The notes under the pieces: generated by a model
What the model was told of the DNA's origin: nothing
Databases searched by the model: none
What the model saw: the letters and a program-made list of their open reading frames with translations, nothing else
In this document: piece after piece, positions 19,483-28,985 of the stretch
Layout of the letters: each line of letters starts with the position of its first letter
Numbering within the stretch: the first letter of the stretch is position 1
Source: Saprospirales bacterium GYS_P2D
GTDB lineage: Bacteria; Bacteroidota; Bacteroidia; Chitinophagales; Saprospiraceae
Length of the DNA: 64,000 bases
NCBI GenBank assembly: GCA_009833045.1
Contig: WUUP01000002.1
Span: 595,427 to 659,426, forward strand
Reading direction: 5' to 3'
Program-made: the position numbers and the translations under genes

Positions 19483-20391
19483 TTAGCTCCATAGTTTTTG
19501 TGGATACTTACCTGCCTCGATGAGCGCATTCAGACGCTGCATCACAAAAGGCTTATCCTCCTTGTATGTCACACCAAACCAATCTTCACTACACTTGAGC
19601 ACATCCACTTTCTTTTCACCATTATTGATCAATTCATCGACTAATAGTGGGATAAAATACTCAGACTTAAGTTCCTGACCTCTTTCCTTTAAAAATTGAG
19701 AGAATGAAGCATTGCAATAGTCAAAATAATCTGGGTGAAAGGCCCACATATTCATAGACACCGGAGTATCAGGAGATAAGAATACTTCTTCTCCATCTTC
19801 TGTATATGATATCTGGCGGTCATCTGTATATCCGATTTTGAGGCACTCCTTGATAGACTTGAGGTAGCCATCTTCTGTGGTCTGACATACTCCACGATTG
19901 ACCGTACCATGATCTGATAGTGTTTTCTCGAGTTCGTAGCCTACGAGCGCATAGTTATTAGCAATATCATCACTATTAAAGTAATCATATAATACTCGAT
20001 ATGAATCTCTCCCGTAAAAGTCATCCGCATTGATCACTGCGAATGGTTCATTGATTACATCTTGAGCTACTAATACGGCATGAGCTGTGCCCCAAGGCTT
20101 TTCTCTTTCAGGGTTATACTTATAGTCATTAGGCACCATAGTGATGTCCTGAGTGACGTATTCGATGTCTACTTTATCTTCAAATTTACCGGCGAAAAAC
20201 TTTTTGAAATCTTCTTTGAAGGATTCTCTGATGACAAATACTATTTTTCCAAATCCTTCTTGGATGGCATCGTAGATAGAATAATCTAAGATGGTCTCCC
20301 CATTAGGGCCAAATTCATCCATCTGTTTTAATCCTCCATATCTGCTGCCCATCCCAGCGGCCAATATCAGTAATGTAGGTTTTATACTCAT
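19483..20391 (-). CDS. sugar nucleotidyltransferase family protein
   Basis: A 302-residue member of the NTP-transferase fold. The N-terminal motif LILAAGMGSRYGGLKQMDEF is the nucleotide-binding loop, and INADDFYGRDSY holds the metal-binding aspartate. FGVTYKEDKPFVMQRLNALI closes the protein. This type usually makes a sugar-NDP or choline-type activated intermediate, but the substrate cannot be told from sequence. The downstream partner is DUF2905. The 288-base gap upstream is AT-rich and holds one plus-strand promoter-like box for the peroxidase gene. Confidence 0.88.
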   Translation of the reverse strand: MSIKPTLLILAAGMGSRYGGLKQMDEFGPNGETILDYSIYDAIQEGFGKIVFVIRESFKEDFKKFFAGKFEDKVDIEYVTQDITMVPNDYKYNPEREKPWGTAHAVLVAQDVINEPFAVINADDFYGRDSYRVLYDYFNSDDIANNYALVGYELEKTLSDHGTVNRGVCQTTEDGYLKSIKECLKIGYTDDRQISYTEDGEEVFLSPDTPVSMNMWAFHPDYFDYCNASFSQFLKERGQELKSEYFIPLLVDELINNGEKKVDVLKCSEDWFGVTYKEDKPFVMQRLNALIEAGKYPQKLWS

Positions 20392-20485
20392 GAGTTATTA
20401 TTATGTGTTTTGAATCAGTACGAATATTAACAAAATATATGGGCTTTCAAATTCAAAAGACGATATCATTATATTATTCTTCGCC

Positions 20486-20493
20486 TATATTTG
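20486..20493 (+). promoter_or_regulatory. -7 promoter box candidate (TATATTTG) upstream of the diheme peroxidase
   Basis: TATATTTG matches TAnnTTTG but lies 187 bases before the gene and has no matching -33 box, so the leader would be long. Nothing else recognisable lies between it and the start. Confidence 0.3.
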
Positions 20494-20679
20494 TTTGACT
20501 GTTCCTTCTTATTCTTGAAGGAATTATAAAATTCTAACTACCTATTGTCATAACTGAAGATTTCTTCGGCTCATTTGCCTGTTCCACCGTATTTTTGGAG
20601 CACTATTTGAGGTTGAATCTTTATAAGCGTTTGGTCGATGCTGAACGTTTATGAGTTTGTATGCTGAAAAAAGTATAGA

Positions 20680-22017
20680 ATGCTGAGAATTATTACCCTT
20701 ATTTCCCTTTTGTCCTTGGTGATATCTTGTACCAAAGACGTCACTTCAGAAGATGTCAAGATCGACGCTAATCTAAAGCGTATGATCTCTAACGTATCGC
20801 CTACTGGCAATTACGAATTTTATAAAGTACCTCATAATACTGAGTTAGATCAGATCCCACAAGATATCCGTAATCCACTGACACCTGAGAAGGTAGAATT
20901 GGGCAAGATGCTCTTTTTTGAGACGGGATTAGCTATGGATGCCCGTCACAGTGTTGGTATGGGTACGTACTCATGTGCATCATGTCACCTACCAGAGGCT
21001 GGATTCAGACCAGGTGCTCCTCAGGGTGTAGCTGATGGCGGTATGGGATATGGATTTAACGGGGAGACTCGGATCAAGTCCAATGTCTACAGAGAGGATG
21101 AGCTCGACTCTCAAAATGCTCGACCTCTCAGCCTAATCAATGTAGCATATGTGACCAATACCTTCTGGAATGGCCAGTTTGGTGGCAAGCACGCCAATGA
21201 GCATACAGAAGAGGTATGGGATCAACTCGAAGAGACTGAGCTCAATCATCTTGGCTACGAGGGGATAGAAACACAAAATATAGAAGGTGTCAAAGTGCAC
21301 CGTATCACGACTAATAAAGAGTTACTGGATCAATACGGGTATACCAATCTTTATGATGAGGTGTTCGCTGATATGGAGCCAGAGCTTAGATATAGTGATT
21401 TAGCTACTTCTCTCGCTCTATCTGCTTATATCAGAAGTATTACATCATACGAAGCACCATTTCAAGAGTGGCTCCGTGGTAATAGCGAGGCTTTGACAGC
21501 TCAAGAAAAGCTCGGAGTGGAAGTATTCTTTGGCAAGGCTCGATGTACTAACTGCCACTATGAAAAAAATCTGGGATCAGTAGAGTTTCATCGCTTAGGG
21601 GTAAAAGATCTTTACCAGAGACCTTCATTCAACACATTTGCTGATGCTCGTCGTAATTTTGGTCGTGGAGGATTCACATTAGATCCTGAGGACAATTACA
21701 AATTCAAAGTACCTCAATTATATAATCTGGCTGATGCTCCATTTTACTTCCACGGTAGTAGTAAGCATACTTTGGCTGAGGTAGTAGACTATAAGATCGA
21801 AGCGATATCTGAAAATCCTAATGTCCCTACTGAGATTCTCTCTGATAAGTTTGGCCCATTAGATCTCACTGAAGAAGAAAGGGACGGATTGATCGCATTC
21901 TTGACTAATGGACTCAGAGACCCAGACTTGTTGAGATATAAGCCTACAGCAGTACTTTCTGGACTTTGTTTCCCTAATAATGACGAACAGTCACGTATTG
22001 ACTTGGGCTGTTATTGA
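20680..22017 (+). CDS. diheme cytochrome-c peroxidase (MauG/CCP family)
   Basis: A 445-residue periplasmic diheme protein. It starts with a lipoprotein signal (ISLLSLVISC, lipobox cysteine at 17), so it is anchored to a membrane. Two c-type heme sites are present: CASCH at 99-103 and CTNCH at 289-293. MauG/CCP relatives reduce hydrogen peroxide or oxidise protein substrates. The C-terminus continues into a long stretch ending LGCY. Its last 7 bases overlap the last 7 bases of the convergent SPOR gene (22011-22017, TTATTGA). Confidence 0.92.
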   Translation: MLRIITLISLLSLVISCTKDVTSEDVKIDANLKRMISNVSPTGNYEFYKVPHNTELDQIPQDIRNPLTPEKVELGKMLFFETGLAMDARHSVGMGTYSCASCHLPEAGFRPGAPQGVADGGMGYGFNGETRIKSNVYREDELDSQNARPLSLINVAYVTNTFWNGQFGGKHANEHTEEVWDQLEETELNHLGYEGIETQNIEGVKVHRITTNKELLDQYGYTNLYDEVFADMEPELRYSDLATSLALSAYIRSITSYEAPFQEWLRGNSEALTAQEKLGVEVFFGKARCTNCHYEKNLGSVEFHRLGVKDLYQRPSFNTFADARRNFGRGGFTLDPEDNYKFKVPQLYNLADAPFYFHGSSKHTLAEVVDYKIEAISENPNVPTEILSDKFGPLDLTEEERDGLIAFLTNGLRDPDLLRYKPTAVLSGLCFPNNDEQSRIDLGCY

Positions 22018-23018
22018 TCAAAAGGTCTATATTCTGGAGGTACTAAATACCAAGCTTTAGGATCGACATCTGCTCTCACCTGAGCGAGATAATTATTCAG
22101 GTCTTCATTAGCACAATCAAAGTTGATAATGACTCGATTCATACTGTTGTAAGCGACAATATTAGCAGTGTATCCTTGCGCTGCAATGGATGATTGGAGC
22201 TGCTCAGCACTACTGACTTTAGAGAAGGTACCTACTACGATGGTGCATCCAGTCGCAATAATCTCAGGCGTCAGGATGCCTTGATATTTCACTAGCATAT
22301 CATTAGAAAACAATGGGCTCTCCCCTTCTGAAGCATCAGCTTTCGGCTGCGCTGTCACTTCTCCACTCTCGGTGACTGATGGCTTGCTACTCCCTCCAGT
22401 TATCCAACTGACTAAAAAGTATCCGATAAATGCCAAGGCCAATAGAGATATCGCTATTGGAAAGTATTTGATTAAAGTATTCGAGCTTTGATATGTATGG
22501 CTCTGTGTTGTAGGTTTGGGCACAGTTGGCTCAGGTGCCACATCCGCCACTATAGGTTGAGCTATTTTTTGAGGGTCTTCAGTTTTAGACTTTTTTTTTA
22601 CCGGTTTGAGTTTCAGATCAGGCAAAAAATGATTCTCTTTATTCAGCGGGGCACTTTCTCCTGATTTGAATATTAGCTCTCCATTTTCGTTTTTCACTAC
22701 CTTTCCAAAATCTCCCATATCGAATTTTCCAAAATTGAGGAATGTGTTGATCTTTTCCTGTATTTCTTTTGCCAGTTTATTTTGCTTTTTAGCTCCGAGC
22801 CGATACTCCTCGACCGCACATTGGAGAAGTTCTTTCTCCGCTTTTACATTTGGATTAAAAAAGACAGTCTGATCAGTCGGCGAAAATAAACAATCTCCAG
22901 AAGTAGAATCATCAGTTGCAGCTGATTTAGTGAAAGTGCCTATCCCATTGATATACAGTTCATCATACTTAGACAGCATGTCAAATAAGAGCTCAGATAT
23001 GTCGATCGAAGTAGCCAA
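22011..23018 (-). CDS. HU-CCDC81 and SPOR domain-containing membrane protein
   Basis: A roughly 335-residue protein of Bacteroidota type. The N-terminal ~60 residues (ISELLFDMLSKYDELYINGI) match the HU-CCDC81 fold. A proline-rich linker (PKPTTQSHTYQSS) and one transmembrane helix (YFPIAISLLALAFIGYFLVS) follow, and a C-terminal SPOR-like domain (TIVVGTFSKVSSAEQLQSSI) may bind denuded peptidoglycan. The frame stays open to 23096, but that would leave 12 bases to the divergent hemL gene; TTG at 23018 covers the full HU fold, and the first internal ATG is at 22979. The start is therefore uncertain. A role at the division septum is inferred. Confidence 0.78.
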   Translation of the reverse strand: MATSIDISELLFDMLSKYDELYINGIGTFTKSAATDDSTSGDCLFSPTDQTVFFNPNVKAEKELLQCAVEEYRLGAKKQNKLAKEIQEKINTFLNFGKFDMGDFGKVVKNENGELIFKSGESAPLNKENHFLPDLKLKPVKKKSKTEDPQKIAQPIVADVAPEPTVPKPTTQSHTYQSSNTLIKYFPIAISLLALAFIGYFLVSWITGGSSKPSVTESGEVTAQPKADASEGESPLFSNDMLVKYQGILTPEIIATGCTIVVGTFSKVSSAEQLQSSIAAQGYTANIVAYNSMNRVIINFDCANEDLNNYLAQVRADVDPKAWYLVPPEYRPFDQ

Positions 23019-23108
23019 AAGCTTAATTTTGCTAATGCGCAGAAAACCTTTCTGCTTATGAAATTGTAAGTTAATTAATTGTCTCAATAAGAGCACATTC
23101 AGTACATT

Positions 23109-24398
23109 ATGAATAATAGAAGTCGTTCGTCAGCACTGTTCGAAAAAGCCAAAACACTATTTCCAGGAGGAGTTAATTCTCCTGTACGAGCATTCAAATC
23201 TGTATACGGTCCACCACTTTTTATAAAAAATGGTAACGGCTACATGATCTATGACGAAGATGATAATGCGTATATCGACTTTTGCTGTTCTTGGGGACCA
23301 TTGATTCATGGTCACAATGCCTCCTTCATCAAAGACGCTGTGATCAGAACCATCGAAAACGGAATGTCTTTTGGCACACCGACTAAGTATGGTAATCAGC
23401 TCGGCGAGCTCATCATCGAAAATCATAGATATATCGACTCTATCAGATTTGTAAGTAGTGGCACGGAGGCGGTGATGTCCGCCATACGATTAGCTCGAGG
23501 ATATACTGGTAAGAGTAAGATAGTAAAGTTCGAAGGGTGCTACCATGGGCATGTAGATTCTCTCTTAGTAAAAGCAGGTTCTGGATTAGCCACTTTTGGT
23601 GTGTCCACTTCAGCCGGAGTACCTGAATCATTTGTAAAAGAGACAATTGTATTAGACCTTAATGACCTACAGGGCTTAGAAGATACATTCGAAAAACATA
23701 GCCATGAGATTGCAGCCGTCATCATCGAGCCTATTCCTGCTAATAATGGTCTCTTATTACAAGATACCAACTACCTCGTCTGGCTCCGAAAACTCTGTGA
23801 CGACTATGACATATTACTCATTTTTGATGAAGTGATATCTGGATTCAGAGTAGGCTTTGAGGGGGCTGCTGGCCTCTACGCCATCGAGCCTGATCTACTT
23901 ACCTTTGGAAAGATCATCGGAGGAGGACTACCTGTAGGAGCCTTTGGAGGTAAGAAATATATCATGAATCATGTCTCTCCCGAAGGTCCAGTATATCAGG
24001 CAGGTACCCTTAGCGCAAATCCCGTGGCGATGACAGCCGGTATCGCAGCATTGACCAAGTGTTTAGAGCCCGGATTTTATGAAGAGATGGAGGCAAAGAC
24101 ACAGTATTTTATCAATCAGATCAACGCTCATATTAAAACCAAGGGTTACCCTGTGCATATCGTGAGCGAAGGTTCAATATTTTGGATAGCATTTAGCGAT
24201 GAGCGCATCATCTCTGCACAGGATATAGATCCGACTAAAATGGAACTTTTCAAAAAGCTGCATACCTATCTTTTAGATAATGGAGTGTATCTCGGCCCAT
24301 CAGGATATGAGGTAGGATTTGTCTCAGGGGCTCATACGAGATCTATATCAGATAAAGTCGCAGCTCTGATCAATGATGGCTTAGACCAATTGTTTTAG
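23109..24398 (+). CDS. hemL: glutamate-1-semialdehyde 2,1-aminomutase
   Basis: A 429-residue PLP enzyme forming 5-aminolevulinate in the C5 heme pathway. Motifs: FPGGVNSPVRAFKSVYGPP near the N-terminus, KFEGCYHGHVDSLLVKAGSG, FDEVISGFR, and the PLP lysine in TFGKIIGGGLPVGAFGG. The C-terminus is complete. The next gene, a histidine kinase, begins at the base right after its stop codon, so the two are cotranscribed. Confidence 0.96.
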   Translation: MNNRSRSSALFEKAKTLFPGGVNSPVRAFKSVYGPPLFIKNGNGYMIYDEDDNAYIDFCCSWGPLIHGHNASFIKDAVIRTIENGMSFGTPTKYGNQLGELIIENHRYIDSIRFVSSGTEAVMSAIRLARGYTGKSKIVKFEGCYHGHVDSLLVKAGSGLATFGVSTSAGVPESFVKETIVLDLNDLQGLEDTFEKHSHEIAAVIIEPIPANNGLLLQDTNYLVWLRKLCDDYDILLIFDEVISGFRVGFEGAAGLYAIEPDLLTFGKIIGGGLPVGAFGGKKYIMNHVSPEGPVYQAGTLSANPVAMTAGIAALTKCLEPGFYEEMEAKTQYFINQINAHIKTKGYPVHIVSEGSIFWIAFSDERIISAQDIDPTKMELFKKLHTYLLDNGVYLGPSGYEVGFVSGAHTRSISDKVAALINDGLDQLF

Positions 24399-25352
24399 AT
24401 GATTAAAATGAGATGGTTTTCGGTAGCGATCATGATATACATGATCTTAGCCATCTCATGGTGGGGTGTTCTATTGTATTTTAAAAATGATGAGCTCCAT
24501 GCTGAGCAGCTACGACATGCATATGCCACTCAGCAGGAGTATAAAATCGACTCGATCAATGAAGAACACCGGCGTCAGTCAATAATGATTGTCGGAGAAG
24601 GATTAGTACTTGGTCTATCACTTCTGGCTGGGATATGGATCATCAATCGGAGCGCCCAAAAAGAGATCGACTCTATTAACAATCAGAATAACTTCTTCCT
24701 CTCTGTCAGCCACGAGCTCAAGTCACCAATAGCTGCTATCAAGTTGGCCCTACAGACAGCCCTCAGACCGAGAGTCAAAGAAGACATGAAGAAAAAGCTG
24801 CTGCAAAAAGCCACCATCGATGCTGAGCGGCTCGAAAAAATGGTAACCAACGTGCTATTTTCTGCGAATATTGATAATAAGACTTTTGAACTCTATAAAG
24901 AAGAAATTGATCTTAAGCCAATAATAGAGCGAATCATCGCTCGATATCAACAGAATCACGAAGCTGAGATCATTTTTGATCATGATCACTACGGAGTCTA
25001 TCACACTTTCGCTGATGTATCAGGTATCGAATTAGTCATATCAAATCTAATCGAGAATGCCATCAAGTACTCTGACGGTCAGGCTGAAGTGCACCTATAT
25101 CTCTCCAAAGATGAGAACACATATCATCTCGATATAAAAGATCATGGCATAGGAATAGATAAAGCTGAGCGTGCTAAGGTCCTCGATAGATTTTATAGAG
25201 GACATAACTCTGCGGTACGTAGTAGAAAAGGGACAGGCCTTGGGCTTTATTTGGCAGATGTGATAATACGAGCTCATGAAGGCTCTCTATCTATCAGCCC
25301 CAATCAGGATCAAGGCACAATAATCCATATATCTTTGCCCATACATGAGTGA
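24399..25352 (+). CDS. sensor histidine kinase, two transmembrane helices
   Basis: A 317-residue kinase. Two helices (about 7-27 and 61-83) enclose a short ~33-residue extracytoplasmic loop, and there is no HAMP domain. The phospho-accepting histidine is H105 in SVSHELKSPIAAIK. ATP-binding signatures follow: NLIENAIKYS, DHGIGID and GTGLGLYLAD. It pairs with the response regulator that overlaps it by 8 bases. The tiny sensor loop suggests an intramembrane or cytoplasmic signal; the direct junction with hemL makes a heme/redox link possible but unproven. Confidence 0.95.
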   Translation: MIKMRWFSVAIMIYMILAISWWGVLLYFKNDELHAEQLRHAYATQQEYKIDSINEEHRRQSIMIVGEGLVLGLSLLAGIWIINRSAQKEIDSINNQNNFFLSVSHELKSPIAAIKLALQTALRPRVKEDMKKKLLQKATIDAERLEKMVTNVLFSANIDNKTFELYKEEIDLKPIIERIIARYQQNHEAEIIFDHDHYGVYHTFADVSGIELVISNLIENAIKYSDGQAEVHLYLSKDENTYHLDIKDHGIGIDKAERAKVLDRFYRGHNSAVRSRKGTGLGLYLADVIIRAHEGSLSISPNQDQGTIIHISLPIHE

Positions 25353-26043
25353 AAATCGAGGTATCATATTAGTAGTCGAAGATGAAGATCATATAGCTGA
25401 TCTACTCCATCTCAACCTCGAAATGGAAGACTATGAAGTGGTGTTATCTCCTACTGGTCTACCATCAATAGATATAGTCAAATCAAGAAAAATAGACTTG
25501 GTACTGATGGACGTGATGCTCCCCGATGCCAATGGAGTCGACCTCTGTCGTCAAATCAAAAATATAAAAAGTGATCTTCCAGTGCTCATGCTCAGTGCAT
25601 TAGGACAGTCAAGTGATCGCATCAAAGGTCTCAAATCAGGTGCCGATGACTACCTTTCTAAACCATTCAATCTTGAGGAACTACTACTACGGATAGAGAA
25701 GCTGATCTTACGGTACGGAGAAAGCTCCCCTACCACTTTTTCGTCTGAGATGACTATCGGTAGCGCATCGGTCGACTTCAGTAAAATGACACTCAGTACA
25801 GAAAATAATATACATCGTCTCACCCAAAAAGAAGCGGCACTACTTAAGTATATGATCGAAAAGAAAAATACGGTGATAAGTAGACAGTCTATACTGGAAG
25901 AGGTATGGGGCTATGAACAATACCCCAATACTCGGACGATAGACAACTTCATATCCAACTTCAGAAAGCTAATCGAAGTAGATCATAATAATCCACAGTG
26001 CATCAAGACCATACGTGGTGTGGGCTATATGCTCGAAGTATAA
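25345..26043 (+). CDS. OmpR/PhoB-type response regulator
   Basis: A 232-residue DNA-binding regulator. The receiver domain carries the acidic pocket (VVEDED), the phospho-aspartate D56 (LVLMDVMLPDANG) and the lysine in YLSKPF. The C-terminal winged helix (about 138-230) has RLTQKEAALLKYM and EEVWGYEQYPNTRTIDNFIS. It overlaps the histidine kinase by 8 bases (ATGAGTGA), so it is the cognate partner. Confidence 0.95.
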   Translation: MSENRGIILVVEDEDHIADLLHLNLEMEDYEVVLSPTGLPSIDIVKSRKIDLVLMDVMLPDANGVDLCRQIKNIKSDLPVLMLSALGQSSDRIKGLKSGADDYLSKPFNLEELLLRIEKLILRYGESSPTTFSSEMTIGSASVDFSKMTLSTENNIHRLTQKEAALLKYMIEKKNTVISRQSILEEVWGYEQYPNTRTIDNFISNFRKLIEVDHNNPQCIKTIRGVGYMLEV

Positions 26044-26061
26044 ATCCTCTCAGGAACTATA

Positions 26062-26805
26062 TCACACTAAGTAATCCCTTGGCTCTATGTCCTCACTACC
26101 GTGTACTGTTGCAGCAATGGTAGCTAATGGAGGCGCTATAATTACTCCTAAAATGGGGATGGATAACATCAATAAAAAAATCAGTCCATTCGCCGTGACC
26201 TTGGACTTATGTCCAGACATGTAATCCAACGTACCTCGATAATCAAAATGACGCTCAGCCCAAAAGTCATAGTTGCCAAAGCCCGCATAGTATGATTGGA
26301 CCAAGAAAACCAATGGACCTACACCGATAGCGAATACGGGAAAAAGGCCAAGTATAAATAAGAAAACAGTAATAGATAGCTCTCTGATTAGATTTCGTGT
26401 TGAGATTCTAAGTCCTCGTGCTAATTCTCTAATGACTGACTTATTTCGATAAGGATCCAAGTTACTATTGGCCATTTCCAGCTCTACTTTTTCTGATAAA
26501 ATACTCATTACAGGAGCCGTAAAAATCAGTACCAAGTGCTTGAAAATGATGAAAAAAACAACTGATATAAAGCCTACCGAGAGTATATCTGTGAGGGTAC
26601 TCATGAAGCTCACATCCCATGGGATAACTCCATCAAGGACTTTGGAGAGACTGTCGTACGAAGATTTGACCACCACGAACATTACAAAGAATATAGTCAA
26701 TCCAATCATACCAGAATACAGAAAGTATCGTCCTAATGATAGTCTGGAAACTAATCTGATGGCCTCAAAATAATTGAGTACGCCTTGTATGAAATCTTTG
26801 ATCAT
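26062..26805 (-). CDS. EI24 domain-containing membrane protein
   Basis: A 247-residue integral membrane protein with about four to five hydrophobic segments (for example SGMIGLTIFFVMFVVV, VGFISVVFFIIFKHLVLIF, ELSITVFLFILGLFPVFAIG, ANGLIFLLMLSIPILGVII). FLVQSYYAGFGNYDFWAERH and the RGTLDYMSGHK segment fit the EI24/CysZ fold. CysZ relatives move sulfate, but nothing nearby supports that, so the substrate is open. The start MIKDFIQGVLNYFEAIRLV is typical. It faces the response regulator tail to tail, 18 bases apart. Confidence 0.82.
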   Translation of the reverse strand: MIKDFIQGVLNYFEAIRLVSRLSLGRYFLYSGMIGLTIFFVMFVVVKSSYDSLSKVLDGVIPWDVSFMSTLTDILSVGFISVVFFIIFKHLVLIFTAPVMSILSEKVELEMANSNLDPYRNKSVIRELARGLRISTRNLIRELSITVFLFILGLFPVFAIGVGPLVFLVQSYYAGFGNYDFWAERHFDYRGTLDYMSGHKSKVTANGLIFLLMLSIPILGVIIAPPLATIAATVHGSEDIEPRDYLV

Positions 26806-26897
26806 ATATTAGAGTCAGTTTAGTCAACTAAATAACTCTGATAGATCAATCGAAGTTCCTACTATTCTACGAGCTGCATTGCTCTATAGATGAAAGT

Positions 26898-28283
26898 CTA
26901 TGCGGTAGCTTTTTTCTTACGCTTAGTTTTAAATAGCTCCTTGATTTCTTTTTCATTCAGAAATCCTAAATCTAAGAACGTAGCGCTTACAAACTTCTTG
27001 ATATCTTGATAGTCTTTACTTCTTTTTTCAGTGTAGGTGCGGAGTAGAGTACGGATATATTTCATGCTCACTGTCTTGATGCCTTGATTGAATTTTTCAT
27101 TGGCGAAAATATTCATGTAAACAGTGAAGGTCTTATTGATCTCAAAGTACTCATGGAAGGCTCGAGGATTCAGAGAGCCGATAAATTTTCTAAACTTAGA
27201 GAAAATCATATTTCTCAGACAGTCATTTTGATCGGATAGCCCCTTGTTTGAGTTATAATACGTACGAGCCATCTCGATCGCTTCTGGATTGATATACCCT
27301 ATCTGATCGATCTGAGCCGCTACATTCAAGAATTCTTTAAACTCTTTAGAATTCGCTTTTTCCACTCTGCTATAAAGTCTCGTGTAGTCCTCTTCAGACA
27401 GACCGAGTTCGCTCAGCTGTAGAGTACGTAGCACAGAGAAGAATAACTCTTCCTCTTCTCCTGCATTATAAGAGTTCACTCTCTCGACTAATAGACTCAC
27501 CTCCTTCTCTTGAAGCTCAAAATAAGCTCCAATAGTCATTAAGATCTGAAGATGATGCTCACTATTACCCAGAGATTCATCTGCTAAGATGCCCGCAATG
27601 AACTCATAAACACTTTCACTACTATCACTACCCAATGATGCTCTGTACATCAAGAAGTTTTCGATAGTCTGAAACTCGATAGTCAATTCAGCAGCTGAAG
27701 AAGGCTTGCTAGCTGTGAGGAAGTTGAACTTAGAGAACTGATTGCTATATTTTTTATAAGCTAATGCTCTCGATCGCTCATCTCTATACTTTGGCAGCTT
27801 AAATGACTGTAAGAATTGTTTTACTTGCTTATTGTTAATCTCAGCGATAAGATTAGTGATCCAGATATCACTACTGAGAGCGAATCCTACCTCGATAGTT
27901 TGACCGATACGCTGACTCAATAATTCAAAATTCGATGAATTGCAGATCACTAATAGTATGTGCTTAAAATGCTCTTGAGGACGGATATATTTCACATTAT
28001 CATTGAGCGCACCTCTTAATACACTATATCCTAAAATCCTCGGCAAGAATAATCCCTCTAAAGAATCATCACACATGTGCGTCTCCAGTGAGACTAATTG
28101 TAGAGGGTCATTCTGAGCCACTGACGTATGGAGTTCTTCCAGTTTTGGCTCATATTCCTCTTTCATTTGATTATACATCTCCTCATCTTCCTCTTCCAGA
28201 TATTGAGCCAAGAAGTCAGAGTTTTGAATCTGTTCTTTGATGGCCTCTAATTCTTCAATGTACTTTTTCTCTAATGCTATCAT
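26898..28283 (-). CDS. unrecognised 461-residue helical protein
   Basis: I do not recognise a named family. No signal peptide or transmembrane segment is present, so it is probably cytoplasmic. The N-terminal 50 residues are strongly acidic and coil-like (EEEDEEMYNQMKEEYEPKLE); the rest is predicted all-helical, with leucine-rich, repeat-like helices at about 195-330, and ends in a basic tail KTKRKKKATA. It lies downstream of rpsP behind a terminator (28329-28352) and upstream of the EI24 gene. Codon use looks like its neighbours, so there is no sign of recent transfer. Confidence 0.75.
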   Translation of the reverse strand: MIALEKKYIEELEAIKEQIQNSDFLAQYLEEEDEEMYNQMKEEYEPKLEELHTSVAQNDPLQLVSLETHMCDDSLEGLFLPRILGYSVLRGALNDNVKYIRPQEHFKHILLVICNSSNFELLSQRIGQTIEVGFALSSDIWITNLIAEINNKQVKQFLQSFKLPKYRDERSRALAYKKYSNQFSKFNFLTASKPSSAAELTIEFQTIENFLMYRASLGSDSSESVYEFIAGILADESLGNSEHHLQILMTIGAYFELQEKEVSLLVERVNSYNAGEEEELFFSVLRTLQLSELGLSEEDYTRLYSRVEKANSKEFKEFLNVAAQIDQIGYINPEAIEMARTYYNSNKGLSDQNDCLRNMIFSKFRKFIGSLNPRAFHEYFEINKTFTVYMNIFANEKFNQGIKTVSMKYIRTLLRTYTEKRSKDYQDIKKFVSATFLDLGFLNEKEIKELFKTKRKKKATA

Positions 28284-28328
28284 CGGTCAAAAAATGAAAA
28301 TTAAAATGGAAAATAAGGAAATGAAAAG

Positions 28329-28352
28329 AGCTCCGTCAGAATTGACGGAGCT
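28329..28352 (-). terminator. intrinsic terminator after rpsP
   Basis: Perfect 10-base inverted repeat: AGCTCCGTCA (28329-28338), loop GAAT, TGACGGAGCT (28343-28352). On the minus strand it is followed by CTTTTCATTT, so it acts for rpsP, 17 bases after its stop. Confidence 0.8.
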
Positions 28353-28369
28353 ATTGTATTGTTGGTATA

Positions 28370-28858
28370 CTATTCTTCTTCTGAAGCTGCACCTTCTTGG
28401 AAGTCGGCTAATGCCTCGGCATCACCTGTCTCCTCAACGTATGCTTTCTTTGGAGATCCGAAAAGTTTTCTTTGAAGCTCAAGTTTCTCTTGCTTAGTCT
28501 GCTCAAATCTTGCTGCGATTTTAGCTTCTTTTGCTTCAACGAACTCATTGTAGAGCTTGTCAGCATCTTCTTGGCTCATGGCACCTTTAGCAACACCTCT
28601 CTGTAGGTGCTTCTTATACATTACTCCTTTGAATCTTAAGATTGCTCTGGCAGTATCAGTAGGCTGAGCACCTTTCTGGAGCCAATCAAAAGCTCTCTCT
28701 CTATCCAGCTCAATAGTAGCTGGTTTAGTCATTGGATTGTAGCTTCCGATTTTTTCGATGAATTTACCATCTCTTGGAGCTCTGGAGTCGGCCACGATGA
28801 TGTGGTAAAACGGTTGCTTTGTTCTACCTCTACGGGCAAGTCTAATTTTTACTGGCAT
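28370..28858 (-). CDS. rpsP: 30S ribosomal protein S16
   Basis: A 162-residue ribosomal protein. The N-terminal 80 residues are the conserved S16 fold (MPVKIRLARRGRTKQPFYHI, then DSRAPRDGKFIEKIGSYNP). An extra Lys/Glu-rich C-terminal extension of about 80 residues (KIAARFEQTKQEKLELQRKL, ending GAASEEE) is normal for Bacteroidota S16. The usual partners rimM and trmD are not beside it; upstream on the same strand lie a lipoprotein gene and rplS. Confidence 0.96.
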   Translation of the reverse strand: MPVKIRLARRGRTKQPFYHIIVADSRAPRDGKFIEKIGSYNPMTKPATIELDRERAFDWLQKGAQPTDTARAILRFKGVMYKKHLQRGVAKGAMSQEDADKLYNEFVEAKEAKIAARFEQTKQEKLELQRKLFGSPKKAYVEETGDAEALADFQEGAASEEE

Positions 28859-28932
28859 TTTACTATTAATTTACTTGGTTAAACCATACCCTGATACTCT
28901 ATATAATAGAAACAGGGCTCTTTTTGCGTCTG

Positions 28933-28940
28933 CAAAAGTA
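28933..28940 (-). promoter_or_regulatory. -7 promoter box candidate for rpsP
   Basis: CAAAAGTA on the plus strand reads TACTTTTG on the minus strand, matching TAnnTTTG, 75 bases upstream of the rpsP start. No -33 box is visible at the consensus spacing. Confidence 0.5.
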
Positions 28941-28985
28941 AGGATATTTATTGATTGATGTAAATATTTAAGAGAGGCAATCAGA

